From: CAVTWJ01 sp963849485
Lineage (GTDB): Bacteria; Oederibacteriota; Muellerivitia; Muellerivitales; Muellerivitaceae
Direction: 5' to 3'
DNA: 58,150 nt
NCBI GenBank assembly: GCA_963849485.1
Contig: CAWKIF010000184.1
Location: 1 to 58,150, forward strand
Position numbers and translations under genes: made by a program. The notes under the pieces were generated by a model. It saw nothing but the letters and a program-made list of their open reading frames with translations, had not been told where the DNA came from and made no database searches. Below, one piece after another: positions 7,982-16,032 of the stretch (the first letter of the stretch is position 1; every line of letters starts with the position of its first letter).

Positions 7982-8011
7982 AGGGCCGACCCGAAAGGGT
8001 TGGCCCTTTTT
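7982..8011 (+). terminator. Terminator after the permease/P-II gene
   Basis: AGGGCCGACCC-gaaa-GGGTTGGCCCT followed by TTTT. A strong stem 53 bases past the stop. Confidence 0.85.
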
Positions 8012-8056
8012 GTTTCCATGACGTTATTCGCGAATTGAAGGTGTTAAAATCCCAGC

Positions 8057-8716
8057 ATGAACCATTGGGTTAAGGACCGCTTGCGTATCATTCAATCCGC
8101 CCTGCCTCGCCCCATTTTCCTCCTGTTTTTCGGTGTCTTACAGGCCGGTTGGCTCTTCCTGGCCTTCTCTCTCCCAGTTCCGGACTCAACCTGGGCCTCC
8201 CAGATCGTCCGGGTTTTGCCCTGGTACGCCTGGGTGATGGTTTGGCTGGTCCTTTTCAGCGCCGGCTCAATCGAGTATTCCTTGGGACGTAAAGAGAATT
8301 TTGATAAGACCTCGCGCAACTTCTTCAAAGCCTTCTTGGGGTTTACCATCCGGGAAGGTCACCAACTCTTTAAACACTCTGAAGAGGAGGGTTTTTATTC
8401 CAAGGTCAACCATTGGCAACGCAGGGCCATCGAGGGAATCGGCATTGGCTTGGGCCACCAAGCGTCGGAAGAATTTTTCCACAAAATGGAAAGTCATGCT
8501 TCCTTGGAAAAGGCCTACAAGGAATCCATCCACTTAAAATCCAACGAACCCCTTTGCCAGGCGCTCCAATTAAATCTAGAAGAATTGGAGCTTATTGGGC
8601 GAAATCTGCCACTGAGTGAGCAGGAAAGGGAAGAATGGAACGAGTTGACCGTAGGGAAGGAGACCGAAGGACCTAAGGCCAACCCAAGTCAACCTTTGCT
8701 TCCTCCAGGCCTTTAA
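8057..8716 (+). CDS. Membrane protein of unknown function, 219 aa
   Basis: The N-terminal half carries two hydrophobic helices (PIFLLFFGVLQAGWLFLAF at about 18-36 and a second one around YAWVMVWLVLFSAGSIEYSL at about 57-75). The C-terminal half is soluble, charged and helical, and ends in a Pro/Gln-rich tail. No family is recognised. It stands alone, after the permease terminator and before a dispersed repeat. No strong ribosome site is visible before the ATG, so the start is the best choice rather than certain. Codon use is like its neighbours, which supports a real gene. Confidence 0.55.
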   Translation: MNHWVKDRLRIIQSALPRPIFLLFFGVLQAGWLFLAFSLPVPDSTWASQIVRVLPWYAWVMVWLVLFSAGSIEYSLGRKENFDKTSRNFFKAFLGFTIREGHQLFKHSEEEGFYSKVNHWQRRAIEGIGIGLGHQASEEFFHKMESHASLEKAYKESIHLKSNEPLCQALQLNLEELELIGRNLPLSEQEREEWNELTVGKETEGPKANPSQPLLPPGL

Positions 8717-8770
8717 GCAGGCCTTGAGATTAAGAGAGGCTAACAAAAATCAAAAACAACAACATTTTTC

Positions 8771-8882
8771 ACCGCCAAGACGCTAAGTACGCCAAGGAAG
8801 AAAAACCGAAATGAATTTTTTTTGGACCTTTATCTGCTTTTCCTATCCTAAGTTCTTCTTGGCGGCCTTGGCGTCTTGGCGG
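8771..8882. repeat. Dispersed palindromic repeat, GCCAAG type, copy 2
   Basis: ACCGCCAAGACGCTAAG at the left and CTTGGCGTCTTGGCGGT at the right form the ends of an imperfect inverted repeat of about 110 bases, related to 2871-2966 and 52386-52490. The short plus-strand frame over it is a by-product of the repeat. Confidence 0.7.
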
Positions 8883-8927
8883 TTAAATGGGTTTTTGTTA
8901 GGTGTTCTAAGAATGCCCGTCAGGATT

Positions 8928-10907
8928 TTACAGAACCCTCACCGGGACGATGACCATGTTGAAGCCCTTGAAAAGCAATCGCCGTTGGATTTCAAGGGAG
9001 GTCTGGTTATGCAGGAGCCCCGAGAACATTGTTTCCTTGGCGAAAATGAGTTTTCCTGAAAAGAATGTGGGGTCGGCGAATTCCCCGGACACCAACTCGC
9101 AAAGTTTTTCCATACCAGCGATCACATCGATGTCTTCCACATGGCGGAAATCCGCCCGGTAGCCCATCTTGTGGGCCAGGGCCACGTATTTACGTAGATT
9201 GTCCTCGGTATTGTTTTTGAGGTTCTGCAGTTCCTCCACACCCTTAAATTTGCTCGAGTCGATCCGGCCGATGGAGACGAAAAGGAAATCCTGGAACCGG
9301 CTGGCGAAGAGTTTTTGGATCGAGAAAATCGCGTGGATTCCCAGGCCGTTATATCGTTCGACCATGACCACAGCCACCGGCTTTTTCTTGTCGCAAGGGC
9401 CCAAGGGGGGCTCGCTGGCGTCCCTGTCGGGCAGGGGAAGGTTCGTTAGGGCGTCATCCAATCGCTTAAGACCGAGTTGAACGGTCTTGTAATGTCCTTT
9501 CACTTTGAAACAAACCCAAATCAACGCTCCAGTCAATAGGATCGTAACGAAACCGCCTTCCAAAAACTTGGCCATAATCGTGGCCACTAAAATGATGGAA
9601 GTTAAGGCCAATCCCAAACCGTTAATAAAAAAACGGCTTTTCCAATCTTTTTGTTCCTTCCTTGCCTGCCACCAATGAACGCACATGGAAAGTTGGGAAA
9701 GACTGAAGGTGATGTAAACATTGATGGCGTACAGCACGATAAGGGTGTCCACGCTTCCCTTGGCTAATATGAGAATCACCAAAGTTGAAACGCCCATAAC
9801 CAAAATACCATTCATGCGAACTAACCGGTGAGAGAGGTTGGCGAAACGGTGGGGAAGCCAGGAATCCACTGCCATATTGGAAAGAACGTTCGGTCCGTCG
9901 ATGAAGCCGGTTTGGGCCGCGATGAATAGCAACATTCCTTCCGAAAGAAGGGTCAGGTAGATCAACCATTTTCCGACTGGTAGGCCGAAGGCCGTCCAAG
10001 AACCAAAGATTTGCTTGGAGAGGGTTCCGTTCATAGTTTCGTTCGCTATGGTCGGGGTATCCCAGAGCATATAGAGAAGCAGGATGCCGCCGGCGGTGAG
10101 GGCGAGGGATGTGGCCATATAAAGCATGGTGCGTTTGCCGGTTTTGACTCGGGGTTCCCTTAAATTTTGCAATCCGTTGGAAACAGCCTCAATTCCCGTA
10201 TAGGTGCCTCCACCCAGGCTGTAGGCTGTGAAGAAAATAACCAGAAAACCCCATAAGCCTAAGGGGCCGCCGACGATCTGATGAGTTTCCTGGAGGGTGC
10301 TATGGACAACGGGGACTATTTTGGATCCATGGCCGATTAGACCCGCCCCAATCAGGACAATATGGGTAGCCACGAAGACAAGAAAAATGGGAAGAAGGGT
10401 AGTCACCGATTCCTTGATGCCACGCATGTTGAGCCATATGAGAAGAATGACCAAAAGAACGTCGACAGCCAGCTTATGGGCCACGAAATAACCCGGCATG
10501 AAATCACCAATGGCATCCACCCCGGCGGCGATAGAAATGTTGATGGTGAGAATGTAGTCTACGATCAAGGCGGAACCGGATACGAGGCCGGCCACGGGAT
10601 GCAATAGCTTGCTGGCCACTACGTAGCCCCCTCCGCCCGAGGGGAAGTGCTCGATAATTTGGCTATAGCTTGCGGAAATGATGAAAACGGTGGCGGCCAC
10701 CGCTAAGGCAAGGTAAAGGGCGATGTGGTGGTATTGGCCGCCCAGGGCCTTGTAGGTTTCCTCGGGTCCATAAGCGGAAGAGGAAAGCCCATCGGCTCCC
10801 AAGCCAACCCAGGCCAGGAAGGCGACCAGGCTTAGCTTATGAAAGACGTTGTCGTCGAGGGGGTTCTTATTTTCACCGAAAACAAACAGCTTGATGCGGT
10901 CAAACAT
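8928..10907 (-). CDS. kimA: KimA-like APC-superfamily potassium importer
   Basis: 659 residues from MFDRIKLFVFGENKNP. Motifs follow Bacillus KimA (formerly YdaO) closely: GLSSSAYGPEETYKAL, PSGGGGYVVASKLL, GSALIVDYILTINISIAAGVDAI, GGTYTGIEAVSNGLQNLREPR and AAQTGFIDGPNVLSNMA. KimA imports K+ with protons across the inner membrane. About 12 helices are followed by a cytoplasmic C-terminal domain (about 505-659) of alternating strands and helices ending in ETMFSGLLHNQTSLEIQRRL, also as in KimA. The upstream ATG at 11030 lies inside a c-di-AMP riboswitch and is rejected. The ATG at 10907 follows a GGAGGAATT site directly at the riboswitch's 3' end. High c-di-AMP should lower expression when K+ is plentiful, as known for kimA. 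Confidence 0.85.
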   Translation of the reverse strand: MFDRIKLFVFGENKNPLDDNVFHKLSLVAFLAWVGLGADGLSSSAYGPEETYKALGGQYHHIALYLALAVAATVFIISASYSQIIEHFPSGGGGYVVASKLLHPVAGLVSGSALIVDYILTINISIAAGVDAIGDFMPGYFVAHKLAVDVLLVILLIWLNMRGIKESVTTLLPIFLVFVATHIVLIGAGLIGHGSKIVPVVHSTLQETHQIVGGPLGLWGFLVIFFTAYSLGGGTYTGIEAVSNGLQNLREPRVKTGKRTMLYMATSLALTAGGILLLYMLWDTPTIANETMNGTLSKQIFGSWTAFGLPVGKWLIYLTLLSEGMLLFIAAQTGFIDGPNVLSNMAVDSWLPHRFANLSHRLVRMNGILVMGVSTLVILILAKGSVDTLIVLYAINVYITFSLSQLSMCVHWWQARKEQKDWKSRFFINGLGLALTSIILVATIMAKFLEGGFVTILLTGALIWVCFKVKGHYKTVQLGLKRLDDALTNLPLPDRDASEPPLGPCDKKKPVAVVMVERYNGLGIHAIFSIQKLFASRFQDFLFVSIGRIDSSKFKGVEELQNLKNNTEDNLRKYVALAHKMGYRADFRHVEDIDVIAGMEKLCELVSGEFADPTFFSGKLIFAKETMFSGLLHNQTSLEIQRRLLFKGFNMVIVPVRVL

Positions 10908-10922
10908 TACAATTCCTCCGAA

Positions 10923-11020
10923 GCCTGCGGGGTTAGCTGTCGGGCTCGGCGCGAAAGGCTCGCCGGCTTGATCCCTAGTGGTCTCAAGGCTTAGCCCCAA
11001 AATCTTGGGTCCCCCGTTCG
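10923..11020 (-). ncRNA. c-di-AMP riboswitch (ydaO/yuaA type) in the kimA leader
   Basis: On the minus strand the leader contains GGGGGACCCA, then GGGGCTAAGCC, a variable stem with CCGGCGAGCCTTTCGCG, and the highly conserved CCCGACAGCTAACCCCGCAGGC. This is the hallmark order of the ydaO class. The ribosome site GGAGGA starts only about 3 bases beyond the element, so translational control is likely. A near-identical copy precedes the other APC permease at 14654-14750. Confidence 0.9.
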
Positions 11021-11111
11021 CCCCTTCCATAGGGACGATTCGGCTAATAAGCCGAAAATTTTATGTTTTTTTAATGCGGATTCAATGAAAGTAAGAAGAG
11101 AAATGAAAATC

Positions 11112-11149
11112 TTAATAAATTCTTAATTATTTTTAACTTGGGTTTTAAT
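11112..11149. promoter_or_regulatory. Array of TTAAT/TTAAC direct repeats between kimA and the antiporter
   Basis: TTAAT at 11112 and 11123 (11 bp), TTAAC at 11133 and TTAAT at 11145. It lies upstream of the kimA riboswitch and of the divergent antiporter, matching in pattern the arrays at 3464 and 14860. OmpR-family (KdpE-like) binding is inferred from spacing only. Confidence 0.45.
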
Positions 11150-11348
11150 GCTTTTTTGGCTTCCTTCAGACTTTTGGCCTTAAGGGTTTAGGCCCTGCAG
11201 CTATAGAATCGTTCCGATAATGCGGATCACAAGGCCGTGATTCGGGTTTAATAGGGAAAACCTTAAGATTAAATTTAATGTTTCCCCATGGCTAGCTGAA
11301 ATGATCCCTTGTGTATGATTGAAATAACAAGAAAAAGGCTTTCCTGCA

Positions 11349-12629
11349 ATGACCGTTTTTGACATTACAGCAATTTTAATCACTTTAGCGGCAGTCTTCG
11401 GCTATATGAATTATAGGTTCCTCCGGCTTCCCGCCACCACAGGCATCCTCAGCATCGCCCTTCTCAGCTCACTTATTATTTTGGCGGCAGACAAGGTTCT
11501 TCCCGATTGGCATTTGGGGGCCGTCTTGAATCATTTCCTTTCAGACATTGATTTCAATCAGGCTCTGATGCATGGAATGCTTTGTTTTCTTTTGTTTGCC
11601 GGTGCGTTGCACGTCAAGCTCAAGGACTTGAAATCCAACCAATGGACCATTTTCGCGTTGGCCACCATTGGCGTTCTATTGTCGACGGTAGTGGTGGGTG
11701 AACTGACTTTTGTTCTCTTAAAAGTCTCGGGTTTGGGGGTACCCTTTTCGGTTTGCCTGGTATTTGGAGCGCTCATTTCCCCCACGGACCCCATCGCGGT
11801 TTTGGGACTCTTAAAGGAAATCCGCGTCTCCAAAGACTTGGAAGCGACCATTGCGGGAGAATCCCTTTTTAATGATGGAGTGGGTGTCGTGGTTTTCCTC
11901 GCCTTGACTTCTCTGATTGGAAAGGGTGGGGTAGGGGAAAGCGGGGGTTTTAACGTCGACCTCATTCAGATGGTTTGGTTATTTCTTCGGGAAGTGGCCG
12001 GGGGCACCATTTTAGGATTGGCCTTGAGTTATTTGGCTTACCGGATGCTCAAAAGCATCAACTACCACCAATTGGAACTTTTAATTACCCTGGCCTTGGT
12101 GATGTTCACCTATTCGATTTCCTTTTATCTGGATGTTTCCGGACCCATCGCGGTTGTGGTGGCAGGCCTGTTGATTGGCAACCAGGGTAAGCGGTTCGCC
12201 ATGAGCCGAAAAACGGCTGAACACGTGGATGCCTTTTGGGGAATGGTGGATGATATCTTGAACGCGGTTCTGTTTCTGTTAATCGGGTTGATGGTATTCG
12301 ATACCCATGTCGGTTTTCGAACCTTGTTGATGGCCCTGGGAGCCGTCCCCATCGCCCTTGCCTCCCGGTATCTTTCCGTCATCCTGCCGATCCGTTTCCT
12401 TCAATGGAACAAAAGTCAAAAAGGTATTGTTCATATTCTCACCTGGGGCGGCCTAAGGGGCGGCTTGTCGATAGCCATGGCTCTTTCCCTGCCGGTCCTC
12501 CCGGAGAAGAATTTGATCCTGGCCGCGACCTACGGAGTCGTTCTTTTTTCCGTTTTGATCCAGGGCCTAACCATGCGGCCATTGTTGAATCATTATGGGG
12601 TGGGAAAAGTCCCAAATAAGATGCGCTAG
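11349..12629 (+). CDS. CPA1-family Na+(K+)/H+ antiporter, NhaP-like
   Basis: 426 residues with about 12 membrane helices, the normal length for a prokaryotic CPA1 antiporter without a large C-terminal tail. Diagnostic motifs are FGALISPTDPIAVLGLL and GESLFNDGVGVVVFLA, the paired TDP and ND ion-binding helices, plus SGPIAVVVAGLLIGNQGKRF and the later LTWGGLRGGLSIAMALSLP region with its conserved Arg. It exchanges external or internal H+ for Na+ or K+ at the inner membrane. It is divergent from kimA and shares the same intergenic region, so it may act with kimA in K+/pH balance. It has no visible riboswitch of its own. Ion preference cannot be read from the sequence. Confidence 0.85.
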   Translation: MTVFDITAILITLAAVFGYMNYRFLRLPATTGILSIALLSSLIILAADKVLPDWHLGAVLNHFLSDIDFNQALMHGMLCFLLFAGALHVKLKDLKSNQWTIFALATIGVLLSTVVVGELTFVLLKVSGLGVPFSVCLVFGALISPTDPIAVLGLLKEIRVSKDLEATIAGESLFNDGVGVVVFLALTSLIGKGGVGESGGFNVDLIQMVWLFLREVAGGTILGLALSYLAYRMLKSINYHQLELLITLALVMFTYSISFYLDVSGPIAVVVAGLLIGNQGKRFAMSRKTAEHVDAFWGMVDDILNAVLFLLIGLMVFDTHVGFRTLLMALGAVPIALASRYLSVILPIRFLQWNKSQKGIVHILTWGGLRGGLSIAMALSLPVLPEKNLILAATYGVVLFSVLIQGLTMRPLLNHYGVGKVPNKMR

Positions 12630-12731
12630 GCCGATCCATGCGCTATTTCTGGTTGATTCCAGAGCCAATTCGTTGAGGATCGAAAATTGTTTGTAATGGG
12701 CAAGGGTTAATAAGAAAACTGAAACTGAGCG

Positions 12732-14570
12732 TCAGCCAACGATCATCAGGTCGGCGGACTCAGGCAGGCGGTCGGCCAGGTTTTTCAGCATCCTTCCCCT
12801 CACCATGCGCCAGAAAAAGGTGCGCTTGGAACTGCCCACGAACACGTGCTTGATCCCGAGGGTCTTGGCTGCCTCGGCGATGGAGTAGCCGGCGTCCTCG
12901 GCCATTCGCCAGATGGGGATGCCGTTCATATTGAACTTCCGCAATTCGGCGCAGGAATCCACAAGTACTTTCACCGCGTCCGAAGAGGGTTTGACTTCCT
13001 GGGGAAGGAAAAGCCCCGGCATTTCATCAACGAAAATCACGTATATATTCTTGCGGTTCAACCCTCGAGAGTAAATGGCGGCATCTTCCAAAAGTTTACT
13101 ATTAACGTGGCGTAGGGCTACCAGGATCGGTGAGGATTCAATGGCGCTCGCCTCCTGGGCCTCTTCCAGGGTAAGGATGTTGGAGGCCTCGGGCAAGTCG
13201 GCAGCCTCGGATTCGGCTTGGGCGAACACTTCCTCGGCTTTCCGGGAGGCCCCGACCCGGTGCCAAACCCCCGCCAACACGATCAAAGCCGCGATTGTTC
13301 CCCCGAACATGAGGGCGTGGGGCTTGTGAACCATATTGATGAACCAGGCTGCCAAGAGGGCGAGGGTGGTAAAGATTCCCGACCAGAATTTGAAGCCCCG
13401 GACGCCATCCCGCCAACGAAGTTTATCGATGGCGATGGAGGACATGGAGAGGGTGCCCAAAAGTCCGAAGTTGTAGAGGTCGCCCAGGGCATCCACGTTG
13501 GCCTGGGTGACGAAAATGATCAGCATGGGAACCGCCGCCGAGGCGAGGATGGAAAAATAAGGTGTTCCCAGCACGGGATGCCTTTTGCGAAGAAAGGCGG
13601 GAAGGAAACCCAAATCCGCAAGACGGACGTTGACATGGTAATTGCCAACAATGGCGGTGTTACAGGCCATGAAGAGCAGGGCTGAGGCCGCCACCACCAC
13701 CGCCGTACCCAGCAAAGGCCCTCCCACCGCGAACCCAAGGGCGGACAAGAGTGAGTCCGACTGGGTGTCTTTTACCTGCGAGGGCAAGATGTAAAGGGCA
13801 ACGGCCGTCATGGGGGAAGTGATCACGGCGATGGTGCCGATGACCCACCACATGGCCTTGCCGGCGGTTTTCTTGGTGGGGGTTTTCATGGTCCCGGAAA
13901 TCTGGGCCACCGATTCCAGCCCCGAATAGGCCAGCCAGGTGGTGGCGTAGCCGATGGCCAGGGACCCGAAGGTCAATTGAACCCCCGGGTGAATGACGCT
14001 TTTGAAAAGCCCCCCCCAGCTGAGGCCAGGCTTGGTGCCGATGAAATAGACGGCGGCCCCCAAGAGAAGAAAGGTGACTACGATCTCAACCGAGGCGAAG
14101 GAGGAAGTGACTGAGGCGGATTCCTTGACGCCGACCAGATTGATCAGGAGGAGGACCAGGAAAAGGATTAGGGCGGCGACGATGACCAGATTCTTGGTGC
14201 TGGGCATGAGACTAGAGAGGTAATAGAGCCCGGAAACCCCCGAAATGGCGGAGGTCAGGAAATAGTCGACCGTAATGAAGGCGCCCCCGACCAGGGGCAG
14301 GAACTCGAAAGCCGAGAAGGCCTCGCGGGTGATGGAAACCACCCCGCCGCCGTCGGGGCAGCGCTCGCAGATTTCGACATATTTCAGGGCGATGGAAATG
14401 AACACGCCGGTGGTGATGAACTGGGCCAGGGTGGCCAGGTTGCCGATGGAACCGTAAAGGATGCCGGGGGTGTAAAAGACCGAGGTGCCGATATCGGCGT
14501 AGACCACCGCGAAAACCAGGGCCCAGCCAAGCTGGTGCACCTTCAAGGATGAGGTTTTAGGATCGGACAT
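12732..14570 (-). CDS. APC-superfamily permease with a C-terminal Usp-like domain
   Basis: 612 residues, starting at MSDPKTSSLKVHQLGW; the ATG at 14600 lacks a site, whereas GGGAGG precedes this start. About 12 helices carry YADIGTSVFYTPGILYGSIG, ERCPDGGGVVSITREAF and WLAYSGLESVAQISG, all typical of APC transporters. This set is often found in K+ or cation permeases under c-di-AMP control. From about residue 480 a soluble domain follows (SSPILVALRHVNSKLLEDA, GIKHVFVGSSKRTFFWRMVRG) that resembles universal stress / KdpD Usp folds, which bind nucleotides. A c-di-AMP riboswitch lies 84 bases upstream of the start. Most likely a K+ importer; an amino acid substrate is the alternative. Confidence 0.75.
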   Translation of the reverse strand: MSDPKTSSLKVHQLGWALVFAVVYADIGTSVFYTPGILYGSIGNLATLAQFITTGVFISIALKYVEICERCPDGGGVVSITREAFSAFEFLPLVGGAFITVDYFLTSAISGVSGLYYLSSLMPSTKNLVIVAALILFLVLLLINLVGVKESASVTSSFASVEIVVTFLLLGAAVYFIGTKPGLSWGGLFKSVIHPGVQLTFGSLAIGYATTWLAYSGLESVAQISGTMKTPTKKTAGKAMWWVIGTIAVITSPMTAVALYILPSQVKDTQSDSLLSALGFAVGGPLLGTAVVVAASALLFMACNTAIVGNYHVNVRLADLGFLPAFLRKRHPVLGTPYFSILASAAVPMLIIFVTQANVDALGDLYNFGLLGTLSMSSIAIDKLRWRDGVRGFKFWSGIFTTLALLAAWFINMVHKPHALMFGGTIAALIVLAGVWHRVGASRKAEEVFAQAESEAADLPEASNILTLEEAQEASAIESSPILVALRHVNSKLLEDAAIYSRGLNRKNIYVIFVDEMPGLFLPQEVKPSSDAVKVLVDSCAELRKFNMNGIPIWRMAEDAGYSIAEAAKTLGIKHVFVGSSKRTFFWRMVRGRMLKNLADRLPESADLMIVG

Positions 14571-14653
14571 GGGGTACGGCCTCCCGGGGGTGGAACCCAA
14601 AAGGATTCACCCAATGTTCGGGCCGTCTTGGACTGGTGACGAGCCCTTCGTTT

Positions 14654-14750
14654 GCCTGCGGGGTTAGCTGTCGGGCTCGGCGCGAAAGGCTCGCCGGCTT
14701 GATCCCTAGTGGTATCAAGGCTTAGCCCCAAAATCTTGGGTCCCCCGTCC
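14654..14750 (-). ncRNA. c-di-AMP riboswitch (ydaO/yuaA type), second copy
   Basis: The minus strand carries the same conserved blocks as 10923-11020, differing at very few positions (for example TTGATACC for TTGAGACC). Unlike the kimA copy, it is followed by about 80 bases containing a GGGTGAATCC / GGGTTCCACCC hairpin just before the ribosome site, which may be the expression platform. Confidence 0.9.
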
Positions 14751-14859
14751 ATCCTGTAACTTGCCGCGAAGCATCGCCAAAGGGTGGTTCGGCTTTGAAA
14801 CCATCGTTTTCTTGTGAAAAAAATGTTTTATAGGCCAAGAAAACAATGAAGGTGAAATC

Positions 14860-14875
14860 TTAATGAAATTTTAAT
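14860..14875. promoter_or_regulatory. TTAAT pair with 11-bp spacing upstream of the APC-Usp permease
   Basis: TTAAT at 14860 and 14871, followed by TATTT, matches the core of the array at 11112. It lies about 110 bases before the riboswitch, on the promoter side. Confidence 0.4.
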
Positions 14876-14936
14876 TATTTACAATACCCGTTGAAAAAGG
14901 GCCATTTTTACTCGAATCTGCGACAATGTTTAACGC

Positions 14937-15108
14937 TGTCATCGCGAGGAGCTGCCCAAATCGGACCCAGGCCACCGCAGGCCCGGCCAAATGATTAGCG
15001 ACGTGGCGATCCAAGTCAGCCTTTCGTTTTAGGCTTAAAAGTTTATTTAGACTGAGATTGCCACCTCGTTAACGACCGCCTATTCGTCGGTCACTCGTCG
15101 CAATGACA
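14937..15108. repeat. Dispersed palindromic element with TGTCATCGCGAGGAGC ends
   Basis: TGTCATCGCGAGGAGC at the left and CTCGTCGCAATGACA at the right form terminal inverted repeats. Internal GTGGCGATCC and GAGATTGCCAC blocks are also complementary. It resembles the widespread TCATTGCGAGGAGC dispersed repeats of environmental bacteria. It ends 26 bases before the next gene, so it lies in that gene's leader. Confidence 0.65.
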
Positions 15109-15134
15109 ACGAAAAAATATTCAAGGAGATTTTC

Positions 15135-15899
15135 ATGGCGGATAACCGCGTTCATTTGGTCGTTGCCACACCCTGTTATGGGGGAATGGTGACCAGCCTC
15201 TACGCCACATCGCTGATGCGTCTGCAAAACGCCTGCCTGCAAAGAGGCGGGATCGATTTGACGGTTCAAATGACCTCGGGAGATGCCTTGATCCCGCGCG
15301 CGCGTCAGGGCCTAGTCGCCCAGTTCCTGCATATGGAATCCGCCACTCATTTGATCTTTATAGACGCGGATATTTCCTTCCACCCCATGGAGGTATTCCG
15401 GTTGTTGGATTTCAACGGGGATATCGTCGCTGGAATCTATCCCACAAAAAAAGTGGATTGGGCGAAGGCCGCGGCCCAGGCCAAGGAGGGGAATGAAAAC
15501 CTCGAGTCCTCCTCGCTGGGGTATGTGATGGGGTTGGAAGACCCGGGCAAGGTCGGGACGAAGAACGGCTTCGGCAAGGCCCTCTACGCGGGGACGGGGT
15601 TCATGATGATCAAACGACAGGTTTTCCTCTCGATGATCGAGAAATATCCGGAGTTGAAATACACGAAGGAAGACCAGGCGGAGGATGCCCTTCGGGGGAG
15701 CCCCTACCGTTATGCCCTCTTTAACTGTTTGGTGGACCAAACGACTGGGACCTACCTTAGCGAGGATTACAGTTTTTGCAAAAGGTGGCGGGACATGGGC
15801 GGGGAGATTTGGATCGACCTGCAAAGCAAGTTGACCCATACGGGATCCATCAACTTTAAAGGGGACGTCTCAACCCAGTTTAAGAATTTCACGCCGTAA
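15135..15899 (+). CDS. Glycosyltransferase, GT-A fold (probable)
   Basis: 254 residues. The start HLVVATPCYGGMVTSLYATS and the block SATHLIFIDADISFHPMEVF, with a DxD-type DAD motif, are typical of nucleotide-sugar-binding GT-A transferases. The later GKALYAGTGFMMIKRQVF and TYLSEDYSFCKRWRDMGGEIW fit the acceptor/catalytic region (the ED pair is a likely base). No membrane helix or signal peptide is seen, so it should act at the cytoplasmic face. Ribosome site CAAGGAG. The gene stands between a dispersed repeat and a heptosyltransferase, suggesting envelope polysaccharide work, but donor and acceptor are unknown. Confidence 0.65.
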   Translation: MADNRVHLVVATPCYGGMVTSLYATSLMRLQNACLQRGGIDLTVQMTSGDALIPRARQGLVAQFLHMESATHLIFIDADISFHPMEVFRLLDFNGDIVAGIYPTKKVDWAKAAAQAKEGNENLESSSLGYVMGLEDPGKVGTKNGFGKALYAGTGFMMIKRQVFLSMIEKYPELKYTKEDQAEDALRGSPYRYALFNCLVDQTTGTYLSEDYSFCKRWRDMGGEIWIDLQSKLTHTGSINFKGDVSTQFKNFTP

Positions 15900-16032
15900 T
15901 AAAAAAATTATTTGTGGAGTTTCAAGATCGATCCAGGAAACACTTGACACTATTGCGGTAGTAGGGGGCAATTCAGTATCTTTAACCCGCTCTCACAAAT
16001 CATTGATTGATCATCAATCGGGGGAACCAACA

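Noticed and set aside
8811..9059. An 82-residue plus-strand frame
   Set aside because: It lies over a dispersed palindromic repeat and the 3' end of kimA; the sequence is explained by both.
10923..11030. N-terminal extension of KimA (and likewise of the other APC permease)
   Set aside because: The extended residues are translated from the c-di-AMP riboswitch. The two extensions look alike only because the RNA element is duplicated.
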